Below are positions 1-8,997 of a DNA stretch of 64,000 bases, piece after piece (position 1 is the stretch's first letter; each line of letters opens with the position of its first letter). The DNA is taken from the NCBI RefSeq assembly GCF_001436645.1, contig NZ_AYZI01000003.1:111360-175359 (forward strand), read 5' to 3'. Under the pieces are notes generated by a model. That model saw only the letters and a program-made list of their open reading frames with translations, was not told the DNA's origin and made no database searches. Origin of the DNA: Fructilactobacillus florum DSM 22689 = JCM 16035 (GTDB taxonomy: Bacteria > Bacillota > Bacilli > Lactobacillales > Lactobacillaceae). The position numbers were made by a program, and so were the translations under genes.

Positions 1-517
1 GCAGCAAATCCGTCCGAAAGAGTTGTAGATGAAACTGACTCCCCTGCATTGCCCGCAAAACCTTGTCATTATATTGACTAGCCGTGCCGTCTCCAAAAAT
101 AACTCCAGTAAAACCAGCTGCATCAGCAGTTCGAACCATTGTTCCAATATTACCAGGATCTTGGACATCATCTAAAAGTAACCACGCACCCTGTAGCGAT
201 TGGGGAAACTGTCGTTGCTTTGGAATATTTACCACTGCAAAAATCCCTTGAGGGGTACTCGTGGCACCGAGTTCCTTTGCAACTTCATTTGAAATTACTG
301 TCACATTTTTATCATGAAGTGCCGCTTGATGTTGTAATAGTTGCTGATCGGTCGCTAAAATCAGATTAATCTGAGTTGTAGGCAGGTGCTGGAGCGCTTC
401 TCCCACTAAATGCCAACTTTCTAATAAATACTGGTTGGCTTTCTTTCGACCTGCGGGAGTCGTTAGTTTCTTGATTGCCTTTACGGTTGGATTTTTTTTG
501 GAATCGATTCTGTTCAT
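1..517 (-). CDS. TrmH/SpoU-family RNA 2'-O-methyltransferase (partial, C-terminus outside window)
   Basis: This gene reads leftward off the window edge, so only its first 172 codons are visible. The ATG at 517 follows a purine-rich GTGGGAGAG site. The N-terminal half is a substrate-binding region and is followed by the SpoU catalytic motif DDVQDPGNIGT, then MVRTADAAGF, which contribute to the SAM-binding trefoil knot. Such enzymes methylate ribose 2'-OH groups in 23S rRNA or tRNA. The exact target cannot be named from this fragment. It is divergent from yidC, an arrangement common in lactobacilli. Confidence 0.85.
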   Translation of the reverse strand, partial: MNRIDSKKNPTVKAIKKLTTPAGRKKANQYLLESWHLVGEALQHLPTTQINLILATDQQLLQHQAALHDKNVTVISNEVAKELGATSTPQGIFAVVNIPKQRQFPQSLQGAWLLLDDVQDPGNIGTMVRTADAAGFTGVIFGDGTASQYNDKVLRAMQGSQFHLQLFRTDLL

Positions 518-709
518 AAAGCGCTCTCCCACTATCCTTTTTAGCTTAGTTAATTTTACCACATTTATCTAAAATTCCATTAAAATTATAGTAGTTTTAT
601 TGCTGAAAAATCATTAATATTTGCCTTATAATCGCTTCACCAATTGCAGTCCCCAACTATTTAAGGTAAGCTAAACCAGTATGACTAATTATCAAAGGAG
701 CTACTGCCT

Positions 710-1651
710 ATGAAAAAAAAACGCAAAATAACCCTGATAAGTATCGCACTCCTAGCTGCTATTACATTAAGTGGCTGCGTTCGAACTGATGCAAAGGGTC
801 ATCCTTATGGTTTTGTTTATGATTATCTGGCCATTCCCGGACAAAAAATCATGGATTGGCTCGCTCAATTCGTGGGTGGCTACGGCTGGTCTCTGATTGT
901 CATTACCGTCCTGGTTCGACTTTGTTTGTTGCCAGTAATGATTAGTCAGTTAAAGAAATCCACCATTCAGCAAGAAAAGATGAATTTGATTAAGCCACAG
1001 CTGACCAAACTTCAGAAATTGATTCGACAAACAAAAGATCAAGCTGAACAAGTCGCCCTTAACCAGCAAATGATGCAACTTTACCGGGATAATAATATCA
1101 GCATGACGGGCGGTATTGGTTGTTTACCGCTCTTAATCCAGTTGCCAATCTTTGCGGCACTCTATGCAGCCATTCGGTATTCACCAGAACTTTCCCATTC
1201 CGTCTTCTTGGGGATCCAGTTAGGTCAACGTAGCATTCTGCTAGCGATTCTTTCCCTGGTGGTTTATGCCGTTCAAGGCTATCTCGCTATTCAAGGCATG
1301 CCTAAATCTCAACGAAAACAAATGGGCGCCATGATGTTGATTAGCCCCATTATGATTTTCTTCGTAACTCTTTCGTCCCCGGCAGGGCTCGGAATTTACT
1401 TTTTTATTGGTGGAGTGTTCGCAATCGTCCAACAATTAATTGTTAATGCCTATCGCCCTCGGATTATTAAAAATATTCAAGCTGAAACGGCGAAAAATCC
1501 GCCTAAAGTGGTATTACCAGATTCAATTGAACAAATTGAAGCAAACGTCGAGGCAGCTGCCAAAGCGGAAACAATTTCGAAGCCAGCAGATAATCAATCA
1601 GAAAAAAATCGAGTTCGTAACCAAAACAAACAGCACCGTCCTAAGCAATAA
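710..1651 (+). CDS. yidC: Membrane protein insertase YidC/OxaA, lipoprotein type (YidC2)
   Basis: The 313-residue protein begins with a basic signal peptide and a lipobox LSGC, with the lipidated Cys at about residue 23. The YidC core follows, with membrane segments near residues 55-80, 130-155, 175-195 and 205-240, and a basic cytoplasmic loop between the first two. The highly charged C-terminal tail, rich in Lys, Arg and Gln, resembles the ribosome-binding tail of YidC2 paralogues. It inserts and folds membrane proteins at the cytoplasmic membrane. An AAAGGAG site precedes the ATG, and a strong hairpin terminator follows directly, so it is probably monocistronic. Confidence 0.95.
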   Translation: MKKKRKITLISIALLAAITLSGCVRTDAKGHPYGFVYDYLAIPGQKIMDWLAQFVGGYGWSLIVITVLVRLCLLPVMISQLKKSTIQQEKMNLIKPQLTKLQKLIRQTKDQAEQVALNQQMMQLYRDNNISMTGGIGCLPLLIQLPIFAALYAAIRYSPELSHSVFLGIQLGQRSILLAILSLVVYAVQGYLAIQGMPKSQRKQMGAMMLISPIMIFFVTLSSPAGLGIYFFIGGVFAIVQQLIVNAYRPRIIKNIQAETAKNPPKVVLPDSIEQIEANVEAAAKAETISKPADNQSEKNRVRNQNKQHRPKQ

Positions 1652-1677
1652 CAAAAATATTTCCAATCTGAACAAGT

Positions 1678-1726
1678 AATCCCCCGATAGTTATGAAATC
1701 TCAATTAACTGTTGGGGGATTTTTTA
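1678..1726 (+). terminator. Rho-independent terminator of yidC
   Basis: An AATCCCCC arm pairs with GGGGGATT, extended inward by a further imperfect stem, and runs into a T tract. It lies 27 bases after the yidC stop. Confidence 0.9.
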
Positions 1727-1751
1727 TGTCTAAATAAAGTATTGGTAGTAA

Positions 1752-1799
1752 TAAAATAGGCAGCCGATTGCTAGAAAAATATCAGCAACCGACCGCCTA
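1752..1799 (-). terminator. Probable terminator of the Bax-inhibitor-1 gene
   Basis: An imperfect 16-bp hairpin (TAGGC..GCCTA arms with G-U pairs) lies downstream of the minus-strand gene that ends at 1859. On the minus strand it is followed by TATTTTATTA, a weak U tract, so termination may be incomplete. Confidence 0.55.
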
Positions 1800-1858
1800 A
1801 TTACGGTAATCATTTTAAATGGTAAAAGTAATCGTGTACCTAACTGAGCAGGCACCGT

Positions 1859-2557
1859 TTAATTATTATCGTTACTCATTCCAAGTAGTTGAACTAGAAT
1901 CTGGAAAATATTCAAAATGTCCAAGTAGATGTTAAGCGCCCCAATTGTACTGAACTTTTGTAATTTTGTCTCAGAGTCAACGTATTCAGCATATTTACGA
2001 ACACTTTGCGTATCCATCACAATGAAAACGGCAAAGATAACTAACATTACAACGTCAATAATGATGTATAAAGTGGGAATTCTCAAGAGAACAGCTACCA
2101 CACTCAACACAATCGCTGCCAATAACCCCCACGTCAAGTACGAACTAAACCGTAGATAATCTTTAGTCGTTCGATTAGCATAGAAGGTCAACCCACCAAA
2201 CATCACAGCAGTTCCTAAAAATGCAAGTCCAATTGTATCCATCCGGTAATAAATCAGGATTGGGCTTAAGGATACTCCGAACAAGACGGTCATCAAATAG
2301 TAAATCGTGTTGGTTGTCGAAGCACTCGTCTTTTCATCGTTAACTGAGTGACCCAGTGCCAACATCAGTCCCAAAGCAACCAATAAAATCAATAATGAAC
2401 TTCCAAGTCCCATCGAAGTTACAAAACTTCTCATAAAAGTGGACATCAATAACATAACAATTCCAGTTACTACTAAACCGCCACAAACCTTTTGATAAGT
2501 TTTAGCAACTAACCGTTGCGCTAACTCAGCGGTGTTTCCAAACATTTCTCCGTTCAT
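1859..2557 (-). CDS. Bax inhibitor-1 / YccA-family membrane protein
   Basis: This 232-residue protein has seven hydrophobic segments and the BI-1 fold signature, including an early Thr-Tyr-Gln-Lys motif after the N-terminal amphipathic stretch and an ALNIYLDILNIF motif at the end. Family members are pH-sensitive Ca2+ leak channels or stress-related membrane proteins; the bacterial role is poorly defined. An upstream in-frame GTG exists at 2566, but the AAAGGG site sits eight bases before the ATG at 2557, so that ATG is preferred. It appears to be transcribed alone. Confidence 0.85.
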   Translation of the reverse strand: MNGEMFGNTAELAQRLVAKTYQKVCGGLVVTGIVMLLMSTFMRSFVTSMGLGSSLLILLVALGLMLALGHSVNDEKTSASTTNTIYYLMTVLFGVSLSPILIYYRMDTIGLAFLGTAVMFGGLTFYANRTTKDYLRFSSYLTWGLLAAIVLSVVAVLLRIPTLYIIIDVVMLVIFAVFIVMDTQSVRKYAEYVDSETKLQKFSTIGALNIYLDILNIFQILVQLLGMSNDNN

Positions 2558-2626
2558 CGCTAACACCCTTTCTGATCTTTATTAAGATTGGAATCAATTA
2601 TAACATGAATCAATCATAATTCCTAA

Positions 2627-4048
2627 CTAGTAACCTAGACGATTTAAATCGGCATCCGAATGTAACACCGTCTTTTTTCCGCTAGGTAATTGAACCTCGA
2701 GCCAACCACCTTCAATCAGCTTCATTGGGAGACCAACTTGATGAAGTTTGATATAACTTTGCCGCAAGTTCGCTGGAACTTGGGGAAAATTAGTCGATGC
2801 GGGACTTGTTTGAAATTGTTTCCGATACCCTTGACCTTGGTGCAAGGCAAAAGCAGTTAATGAACCGTGCTCAATTTTTTTAAGTAAACGTCCACTAACC
2901 GTTTGGTGGGGATGATCTAGGGCTGATTGCAGCCACTGAAGCGTTGAAATTAAATCAGGCTGTAGTTTTACTGGTGCAGAAGAAATTAATTTTTCAAAGC
3001 GCTGCAGCAGTCGAATTGTCTGCTGAAACTGATCCGTGGTGAGTGGCTGCTGTGGATGTTGTAAAGCAACTTCCTCGTTTTTTTGTTCCGCCGCCGCCAG
3101 TTCCGAAACGGTCCATTCATGTTGTTGGCTAAGTGCATCTGCCACTAAAAACTGAAGAAAATACAAACTCTTAGCAGAAACTCCCGTTGCTACAAAAGGA
3201 TCATCATCAAGAATTCTAAACTCTAAATATTCAATCCCTTTCGTTTGTAAATCGGCCAGTTCCGCCCCTTTCAAGCGAACGGGTCCATAAAATTCACTCA
3301 TTCCAGCTAGTTGTTTAGTCGCAATCAGTTGCTGTAAATCAGCAATAAATTTAGTCAAATTGGCATATGAAGCTCTTACGTTCGCTCGATTTGCAAATCC
3401 ATATGAACTCGACCGAAAAGATCGGACAGGTGCCAAAGACCGTAATTGTTTTGGTAGGTCATCCGCTGGATTCTCACTAACCGGCGCAGCCCCAAAAAAA
3501 TAAGTTACCAGCCACCGATAGCCCACGATTTGTTGCGCAATTAAAAACAACAAGCGATTTTTAGCTGTGACTGTTGATGTCAAATGGTGTTGCTGTTGAA
3601 AATCAGCTATCGTAGCATCCAGCGGTGAATAATTGACATGAACCCCACAAATAATGTGGTGAAACGGACCATAATGTTTTAATAACCAGTTTCGATACTT
3701 CAAATACCAGTCCCGATGAAAAGTATTCTTTAAAAACACAACATCCGATTCCTGCAACCGTGGTGGCATTGACAAGCCCCAGATAATTTCTTGAGGTTGT
3801 AAATTCAGCTGTAGGATCGCCTGTAAACTACGTAAATTTGCCAAAGCACCTACTACTGAATCCTGTGGAGCTGTGATTAATTCTTCCATACTTTCAGAAA
3901 AATCCGTCTGAAAATACGGCTGGGAACGACGGTCACCGAGCGCTTGCGGATGCGGAGCACGAGATAACGTTTTGGTATTAAGATCCACGCGGTGTTCCTC
4001 AATTTCAATTCCTAAGTGACCCTCAAATAAACCCGTAAGCGTTTTCAT
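2627..4048 (-). CDS. Glutamate-cysteine ligase-like protein, copy 1 (single GshA domain)
   Basis: The protein matches the N-terminal gamma-glutamylcysteine synthetase module of bifunctional GshAB enzymes. Visible motifs are LGIEIEEHRV near the start, TDFSESMEELIT, WGLSMPP, RWLVTYFFGAAPVSE and RSFRSSSYGF. It joins Glu to Cys using ATP, or possibly another gamma-glutamyl acceptor. At 473 residues it lacks the ATP-grasp GshB half. A longer reading frame reaches 4093, but a GGAGGG site eight bases before the ATG at 4048 fixes the start. A paralogue lies directly upstream on the same strand, separated by 262 bases, so the two may be transcribed separately. Confidence 0.85.
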   Translation of the reverse strand: MKTLTGLFEGHLGIEIEEHRVDLNTKTLSRAPHPQALGDRRSQPYFQTDFSESMEELITAPQDSVVGALANLRSLQAILQLNLQPQEIIWGLSMPPRLQESDVVFLKNTFHRDWYLKYRNWLLKHYGPFHHIICGVHVNYSPLDATIADFQQQHHLTSTVTAKNRLLFLIAQQIVGYRWLVTYFFGAAPVSENPADDLPKQLRSLAPVRSFRSSSYGFANRANVRASYANLTKFIADLQQLIATKQLAGMSEFYGPVRLKGAELADLQTKGIEYLEFRILDDDPFVATGVSAKSLYFLQFLVADALSQQHEWTVSELAAAEQKNEEVALQHPQQPLTTDQFQQTIRLLQRFEKLISSAPVKLQPDLISTLQWLQSALDHPHQTVSGRLLKKIEHGSLTAFALHQGQGYRKQFQTSPASTNFPQVPANLRQSYIKLHQVGLPMKLIEGGWLEVQLPSGKKTVLHSDADLNRLGY

Positions 4049-4310
4049 GAGTGCTACCCTCCAAAATAAAAAATTTTCGTCCCACCACCCCAACCTAAAT
4101 TAAGGGTATGAGCCGAAAATCACTAGTATTACCACCAAAAATTTTAAATACTTTCACAGCTATTCACTCGATCATGATCAAAATCAATATCAGAACGATA
4201 ACCGGCACTAGTTTGAACTTTTTCAGTGTTCCAGACCTTTTTTATTGAGACTTCCCACTGACCTTAATATTGCTAGTAATTCTAGCGAGAAACCAGTAGT
4301 TCGTCAATAC

Positions 4311-5780
4311 TTAATTAACCTCTGCCCAATTAGTTAGATTCACTGGCTTCGTAAAGTAATGCTGTCGTCCGTTAATAGTAACTTTCAAGTGCTGATCAAC
4401 CGTAACCATTACTGGGAAACCTAACTGTAAAGCTTGGAGATACATTCCATGAAACTTAGTCGGAATTTCAGGCATGGCTTGGTCTGCCGTTTGGTTGGCA
4501 TAACTAGTTTTAATTTGACAGCCACGAACTTGTGCATAGTGGGTAAGTGACTGCCCTCGCAAGAAGGGTAATAATTGGCCTGCCCGGGTTTGGTTAGGGT
4601 GTGCGATCGTCTGAGCCAAAAATTTTTGACTTGCTGCTAACGATGACCGTAGCACTACCGGCGCTCGAGTGATTAAACCGGAGAGCCGGTGCTCGAGTTG
4701 GAGGGCTTGCTGATATAATTCAGGCGCAAGCGGGGTCTCTGGATGCGCAAGAGCAACGCTTTCATTGGCTTGCATGGCAGCTTGCAAATCGGCGGCAGTC
4801 CAGACTGGTCGATTTACAAGCGCATCCACAATCAACAAATGGACCAAATTTAGCGCCTCCGCTGAAATTCCATTGTTGCTGAACGGGTCGTCATCAAACA
4901 GCCTGAATTCAACGTACTGTGGTCCAGTTGCCTGTAACTTTGTAAGTGAATCCCCACCTTTCAACCGAACGGGACCATAAAATTCGCTGACACTAGCTAA
5001 CTTTTGGGTAGCTACGGCCGCTTGTAAATCTCTAAAGAAAATTGTTGGACTAGCATAAGAAATCTGAACTTCTGATCGATTAGCATAGCCATAGCTACTA
5101 GAACGCAGGGAGCGAACTGGAAACTGCTGGATTATCTTTGACGGGAATTGACGGTTAGCATTTTCACTGACCGGCGTTGCTCCAAACAAATACGTAATCA
5201 ACCAACGATAACCAACTAGTTGCTGGGCTAGAGAAAATAACAACGCCGTTTGTGCTGCTTGCCGATCAGCATAGGAACCTTGCTGTTGAAAGGCGGAAAT
5301 GATCGCGGCTGTAGGTGAGTAATTAATGTGAACTCCGGCAATTATTTGTTGCAAGGATCCATACTTTTCCAACAAATAATTCAAATAATCAGCATACCAT
5401 GGACGCCGTTTAGCACTACTCTTGACTAATTCTAAATCCCGATCAGTAACCGCTGGTGGCATTGATAACGGCCACATGATTTCATCAGATCGTAATGATT
5501 GTTGCAATAATGATTGCAGCGTATGTAATTGGGATAAGGCTGCTTTCGTTGATGGCTGTGGAGTCGTCACTAATTCCTCCATGCTTTCGGTAAAATCACT
5601 TTGAAAGTATGGCTGGGTTCTGCGATCGCCCAAATTAGTGGGGTGTGGATAGCGCGACAGGCGTTGTTGCTTTAAATCATAGCGTTGTGCTTCAACTTCT
5701 AAACCAAATTTACCGGCAAACCAATTTGGATTGGAACTACTCGTACCCCGTTGTCTCTGCATCATTCCTAACCCCATCAT
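4311..5780 (-). CDS. Glutamate-cysteine ligase-like protein, copy 2 (single GshA domain)
   Basis: This is the upstream member of a tandem pair. It carries the same motifs as copy 1: FGLEVEAQRYDL, TDFTESMEELVT, WPLSMPP, RWLITYLFGATPVSE and RSLRSSSYGY, followed by an EFYGPVRLKG stretch and an FDDDPF stretch. Length is up to 489 residues without a GshB domain. The copies are clearly diverged, which suggests an old duplication or distinct substrates. The start is uncertain: ATG codons at 5780, 5777 and 5765 are possible, and the GGGG run inside the first codons would fit the ATG at 5765. No glutathione synthetase gene is seen in the window. Confidence 0.82.
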   Translation of the reverse strand: MMGLGMMQRQRGTSSSNPNWFAGKFGLEVEAQRYDLKQQRLSRYPHPTNLGDRRTQPYFQSDFTESMEELVTTPQPSTKAALSQLHTLQSLLQQSLRSDEIMWPLSMPPAVTDRDLELVKSSAKRRPWYADYLNYLLEKYGSLQQIIAGVHINYSPTAAIISAFQQQGSYADRQAAQTALLFSLAQQLVGYRWLITYLFGATPVSENANRQFPSKIIQQFPVRSLRSSSYGYANRSEVQISYASPTIFFRDLQAAVATQKLASVSEFYGPVRLKGGDSLTKLQATGPQYVEFRLFDDDPFSNNGISAEALNLVHLLIVDALVNRPVWTAADLQAAMQANESVALAHPETPLAPELYQQALQLEHRLSGLITRAPVVLRSSLAASQKFLAQTIAHPNQTRAGQLLPFLRGQSLTHYAQVRGCQIKTSYANQTADQAMPEIPTKFHGMYLQALQLGFPVMVTVDQHLKVTINGRQHYFTKPVNLTNWAEVN

Positions 5781-5835
5781 TTTGTTTTTTATAGTCTAGC
5801 AATTTAAAATTGGGTCGTCAAACTACTGCACCCCA

Positions 5836-5881
5836 ACAAAAAAAGAATTCCGAAAACCCATGGTGTTTTCGAAATTCTTTG
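5836..5881 (-). terminator. Terminator of the rpmF operon
   Basis: A 16-bp near-perfect stem (AAAGAATTCCGAAAAC paired with GTTTTCGAAATTCTTT) is followed on the minus strand by an uninterrupted run of T. It lies 10 bases beyond the rpmF stop and ends the long ribosome-assembly operon. Confidence 0.93.
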
Positions 5882-5890
5882 TTCAAATGA

Positions 5891-6073
5891 TTAGTTGTTT
5901 TTTTGTGCGACAACTTCTTTGCCGTTGTAATAACCACAACTTGGACATACGTAATGTGATTTACGTAGCTCACCACAATTAGGACAAGGAGACATCCCCG
6001 GTACATTTAATTTGATGTGTCCCCGTCGCATATCACGCCGAGCTTTTGATGTTTTTCGTTTTGGAACTGCCAT
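5891..6073 (-). CDS. rpmF: 50S ribosomal protein L32
   Basis: The 60-residue protein begins [13 protein letters not shown] and holds two CxxC pairs (CPNCG and CPSCG), so it is the zinc-binding C+ form of L32. The ATG at 6073 follows AAGGGAGG. An in-frame upstream extension exists but has no ribosome-binding site. It directly follows yceD, as in most bacteria, and shares its transcript. Confidence 0.97.
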   Translation of the reverse strand: MAVPKRKTSKARRDMRRGHIKLNVPGMSPCPNCGELRKSHYVCPSCGYYNGKEVVAQKNN

Positions 6074-6114
6074 TTGCAAAACCTCCCTTAAATTTAATTT
6101 CCACAAGTGAATTA

Positions 6115-6669
6115 TTAATGCTTGTCTGGCTTGTCAGTATAAAAACCCTGTAAGTCGGCAAGCCGTGGATCAACCTGATTAGTCCGCGCTCGTTGCTTTC
6201 GATATTCATCCTCAGAAACGACCTTCCAGTCTTCACCAGCCGGCATATCTGCACCTGCTCGTTCTGAAGGCGTAAGAACTTGCATCGGAATTTGTACAAG
6301 TACGTTGTCAACAACCGCCGTTTCAAAATCAATTGTGCCAGAATCATCAACTATCAGCACAATTTCATTATTTTCGTAGCGCCGTAAAGCTGCCTCGGCT
6401 GCAACATAAATTTCTGTCACATGAAAATCCAATGGCAAGGTAACTGGAATCAACGAGCGACTCGAAGGAACTGTTACCGAACCACTAATATCAGCATCGA
6501 CAATTACATCGCCTTGATCAGCTCGTGCAACCACTGATACCTCAAAGGCGGTGGCACTGATAATCTCATCCGGATAACGTGCTTGTAGCTGCTTTTGGAT
6601 TGTCAGAGTTGCTTGCTCTGTAAATGGTTGCTTGACGTAGCCTTGTAATTTTTCAAACGACCACTTCAT
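6115..6669 (-). CDS. yceD: YceD (DUF177) 23S rRNA accumulation protein
   Basis: The protein of 184 residues starts MKWSFEKLQ and shows the DUF177 pattern, with a central beta-rich region and an acidic segment [22 protein letters not shown]. The family is required for normal 23S rRNA levels and is almost always next to rpmF, as here. The ATG at 6669 is preceded by GGAGGGG; a longer open frame to 6753 overlaps the upstream gene and is rejected as the start. Confidence 0.9.
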   Translation of the reverse strand: MKWSFEKLQGYVKQPFTEQATLTIQKQLQARYPDEIISATAFEVSVVARADQGDVIVDADISGSVTVPSSRSLIPVTLPLDFHVTEIYVAAEAALRRYENNEIVLIVDDSGTIDFETAVVDNVLVQIPMQVLTPSERAGADMPAGEDWKVVSEDEYRKQRARTNQVDPRLADLQGFYTDKPDKH

Positions 6670-6721
6670 CTTAACCCCTCCAGTCCAACGAAGCCAATTA
6701 TACGAATTTTCTTTTTCGATG

Positions 6722-7879
6722 TCAAGGTCTACTCCTTGATGGAGTATCATCAATTCGAATTGGCTGCCGATACAAGTCCTGTCGCAGATGGGTGACTTGT
6801 TCAGTTAATAACCCAGCCTTCCACTCCAACCACAATTGGTGTTGCAATGCCCTTTTACTAACCCGCGTAATCATTGGCAAATCAGTCTGTCCATGAACTT
6901 GATGTAGGTAAGCTTGCCCCTTTGCCGTCATTCCCAAGATTCGAATACTGGCTGGTTGGTGCTCAAGGATCTGATCAGTAACTTGTAAGAGCGTGTACAC
7001 CGCCAGCCGCTGTAACCGAGCATATGTATACCGCTTAGTTTTTGCTTTATTCAAAAAATCTTGAAAACTAACAGCCTGTAGCGCCGCCTGCTGCAACCGT
7101 TGCTCCAAACCTTCGGTCATTTGGTAAATCCGCCGTAATTGGGCTAATGAACTCTGCGTCAACTGATACTGCAAGAGTGGCCAAAATGCATTCCAACTAA
7201 TGGCTGGTTGTGATTGCAGTGCGGTAGCGGTCACTGGCATTGCTTGACTCGCCTGCTGTAATTCTCCTTCGTAAATGGACTGCCGAATTGCGGTTCCACT
7301 AGCAATGGTACCCGCAATCGTCGCATCATTATGATGACTTTTAAGTCGTGGAAGTGGAACTAAATGCAACGGTTGCTGCAACTTTCCTACTGCTTGAGCA
7401 TACCAAAAACCTAACGTATCATTAGGCTCGTCCAACTGCAAGCCGTGCTGCTGTAACAAATCTTTCTGGAAATTAGCAGCAAATGGGGCATTATAAGTAG
7501 TCTGAACAGAACTAGTAGTCAGTTTCCAAGTCGAAAACCTAGTGAAATTCCAATCGGGATGTTCACAACCAAAGGCTAAAAACTGGCAGTGTAACGCAGC
7601 CAGGCGCTGAATTGCTTGTTCCGCGAAAATACTAGCTGGTTGAACTGCAGAGCCCACGGGCAACTCGATTACGAGATCAACCCCGGCTTGTAATGCCCAC
7701 CGGGCTCGCGTCCATTTGTCAAAAATTGCCGGTTCCCCCCGCTGCATCCAGTTACTACTCATAACCGCAACGGTTACGTCGGCATTGGTTTGCAGCCGGG
7801 CTTGCCGTACTTGCCAAGCGTGCCCATTATGAAAAGGATCGTACTCTGTTACAATCCCAACTGCCGTGAGCGCTGTCAT
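6722..7879 (-). CDS. tmcAL: tRNA(Met) cytidine acetate ligase TmcAL (YlbM)
   Basis: The N-terminus has the nucleotidyltransferase signature GIVTEYDPFHNGH (HxGH type). Then MSSNWMQRGEPAIFDKW and GVDLVIELPVGSAVQPA match the TmcAL family. This enzyme uses ATP and acetate to form N4-acetylcytidine at the wobble position of elongator tRNA-Met. The length of 385 residues is normal. The ATG overlaps the yqeM stop by four bases (ATGA), which suggests translational coupling. Confidence 0.9.
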   Translation of the reverse strand: MTALTAVGIVTEYDPFHNGHAWQVRQARLQTNADVTVAVMSSNWMQRGEPAIFDKWTRARWALQAGVDLVIELPVGSAVQPASIFAEQAIQRLAALHCQFLAFGCEHPDWNFTRFSTWKLTTSSVQTTYNAPFAANFQKDLLQQHGLQLDEPNDTLGFWYAQAVGKLQQPLHLVPLPRLKSHHNDATIAGTIASGTAIRQSIYEGELQQASQAMPVTATALQSQPAISWNAFWPLLQYQLTQSSLAQLRRIYQMTEGLEQRLQQAALQAVSFQDFLNKAKTKRYTYARLQRLAVYTLLQVTDQILEHQPASIRILGMTAKGQAYLHQVHGQTDLPMITRVSKRALQHQLWLEWKAGLLTEQVTHLRQDLYRQPIRIDDTPSRSRP

Positions 7880-8619
7880 GCGTTCCTCTTTTCTGCTACC
7901 ACAAACCAGCGGGTTGTGGTTGGAGTTGGCTCGTTTTCCCCAAAATCACTGGTGACGATCACATGTGAAAAACCCGCAGCCTGTAACAGTCGCCGATAAG
8001 TGGTAAGCGGATAAGTACGTTCATGGTGCAACTCTTCATAACGGGCAAAGGCTTGCTTAGCCGGTTCATACTTAAAAAAAACTAGTTCGTGATCAACCGA
8101 ATGTTCCTGTTTACCAGCGTAACTACTCCACAAAAAAGCTTGTTCCTCATCATGGTAATTATACATATAGCCTGGATACTTCTGGTCTGTTTGATAAGGA
8201 GTAATGACATCAAACAAAAATTTACCACCACTCTCGAGATGTTGATAGACTTGTTGAAAAACTTGTTGCATCTCAGCTTGATTAGCCAGATAACAAAGCG
8301 AATCATCGAAACAAGTTATAGCAGAAAACTGGGGAAAATCAGTTAAGTCCAGCATATTTGCTTGAACTAGCAAAACATTTTCACTGCCAGCAGCTTGTAA
8401 ATGCTGATCAGCAAGCGATAGCATTTCAAACGACAGATCACAACCGGTCACAGTAAAGCCTGCGGATTGCAAACGAACCAATAATTGACCCGTTCCGCAT
8501 GCTACATCTAGAACGGAAGCTGGCAAGGGAACTGTTTGTTGGACAAACCTTAACCAGCGATCGTACAGCCGTTCATCAAACAACTGATCATAGAAGCTAG
8601 CAAATTCAGCATAAATCAT
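7876..8619 (-). CDS. yqeM: Class I SAM-dependent methyltransferase (YqeM)
   Basis: The SAM-binding motif VLDVACGTGQLL lies near residue 40, followed by the acidic loop motif GCDLSFEML and motif ITCFDDSLCYL. The 247-residue length and the position between rsfS and tmcAL match YqeM. Its substrate is not known. The AGAGGAT site precedes the ATG and overlaps the end of rsfS; four bases overlap the next gene. Confidence 0.88.
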   Translation of the reverse strand: MIYAEFASFYDQLFDERLYDRWLRFVQQTVPLPASVLDVACGTGQLLVRLQSAGFTVTGCDLSFEMLSLADQHLQAAGSENVLLVQANMLDLTDFPQFSAITCFDDSLCYLANQAEMQQVFQQVYQHLESGGKFLFDVITPYQTDQKYPGYMYNYHDEEQAFLWSSYAGKQEHSVDHELVFFKYEPAKQAFARYEELHHERTYPLTTYRRLLQAAGFSHVIVTSDFGENEPTPTTTRWFVVAEKRNA

Positions 8620-8622
8620 GAG

Positions 8623-8982
8623 TTAATCCTCTGTTACCCAGGCTGAAATATCTTCGTTAGTCGCATCAGCCCATAACTTCTCTAGCTTGTAAAATTCTCG
8701 CGTTTCCGTTGTAAAAATATGCACCAGAACGTCGCCTAAATCTAATAAAATCCACTTGGACTGATCCTTTCCTTCCAAGTGCTCCACTTTAATTTTTTGA
8801 ATTGCCAATTCGTCAATAACGTGGTCAGCAATCGCTTTTACCTGTCGACTTGAACTTGCATCCATAATGACAAAATAACGCCCAACGATACTCAATTTTT
8901 CAATATTTAAAACTTCAATGTTGTGCGCGCGCCGATCATCGGCGGCAGTTACTACTGTTTTTAAAATTGCTTGATTATCCAT
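8623..8982 (-). CDS. rsfS: Ribosomal silencing factor RsfS
   Basis: The 119-residue protein has the RsfS/Iojap core, including VEHLEGKDQSKWILLDLGDV and the closing VHIFTTETREFYKLEKLW. It binds uL14 on the 50S subunit and blocks subunit joining under starvation. The ATG at 8982 follows GGGAG by five bases and is preferred over the in-frame ATG at 8994, which lacks a site. Confidence 0.95.
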   Translation of the reverse strand: MDNQAILKTVVTAADDRRAHNIEVLNIEKLSIVGRYFVIMDASSSRQVKAIADHVIDELAIQKIKVEHLEGKDQSKWILLDLGDVLVHIFTTETREFYKLEKLWADATNEDISAWVTED

Positions 8983-8997
8983 AAATTCTCCCATTGA

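Noticed and set aside
139..369. Plus-strand open frame over the first gene
   Set aside because: It is the antisense shadow of the SpoU methyltransferase, whose motifs read on the minus strand.
1440..1679. 79-codon frame in the 3' part of yidC
   Set aside because: It is an out-of-frame overlap of the basic C-terminal tail of yidC without its own ribosome-binding site.
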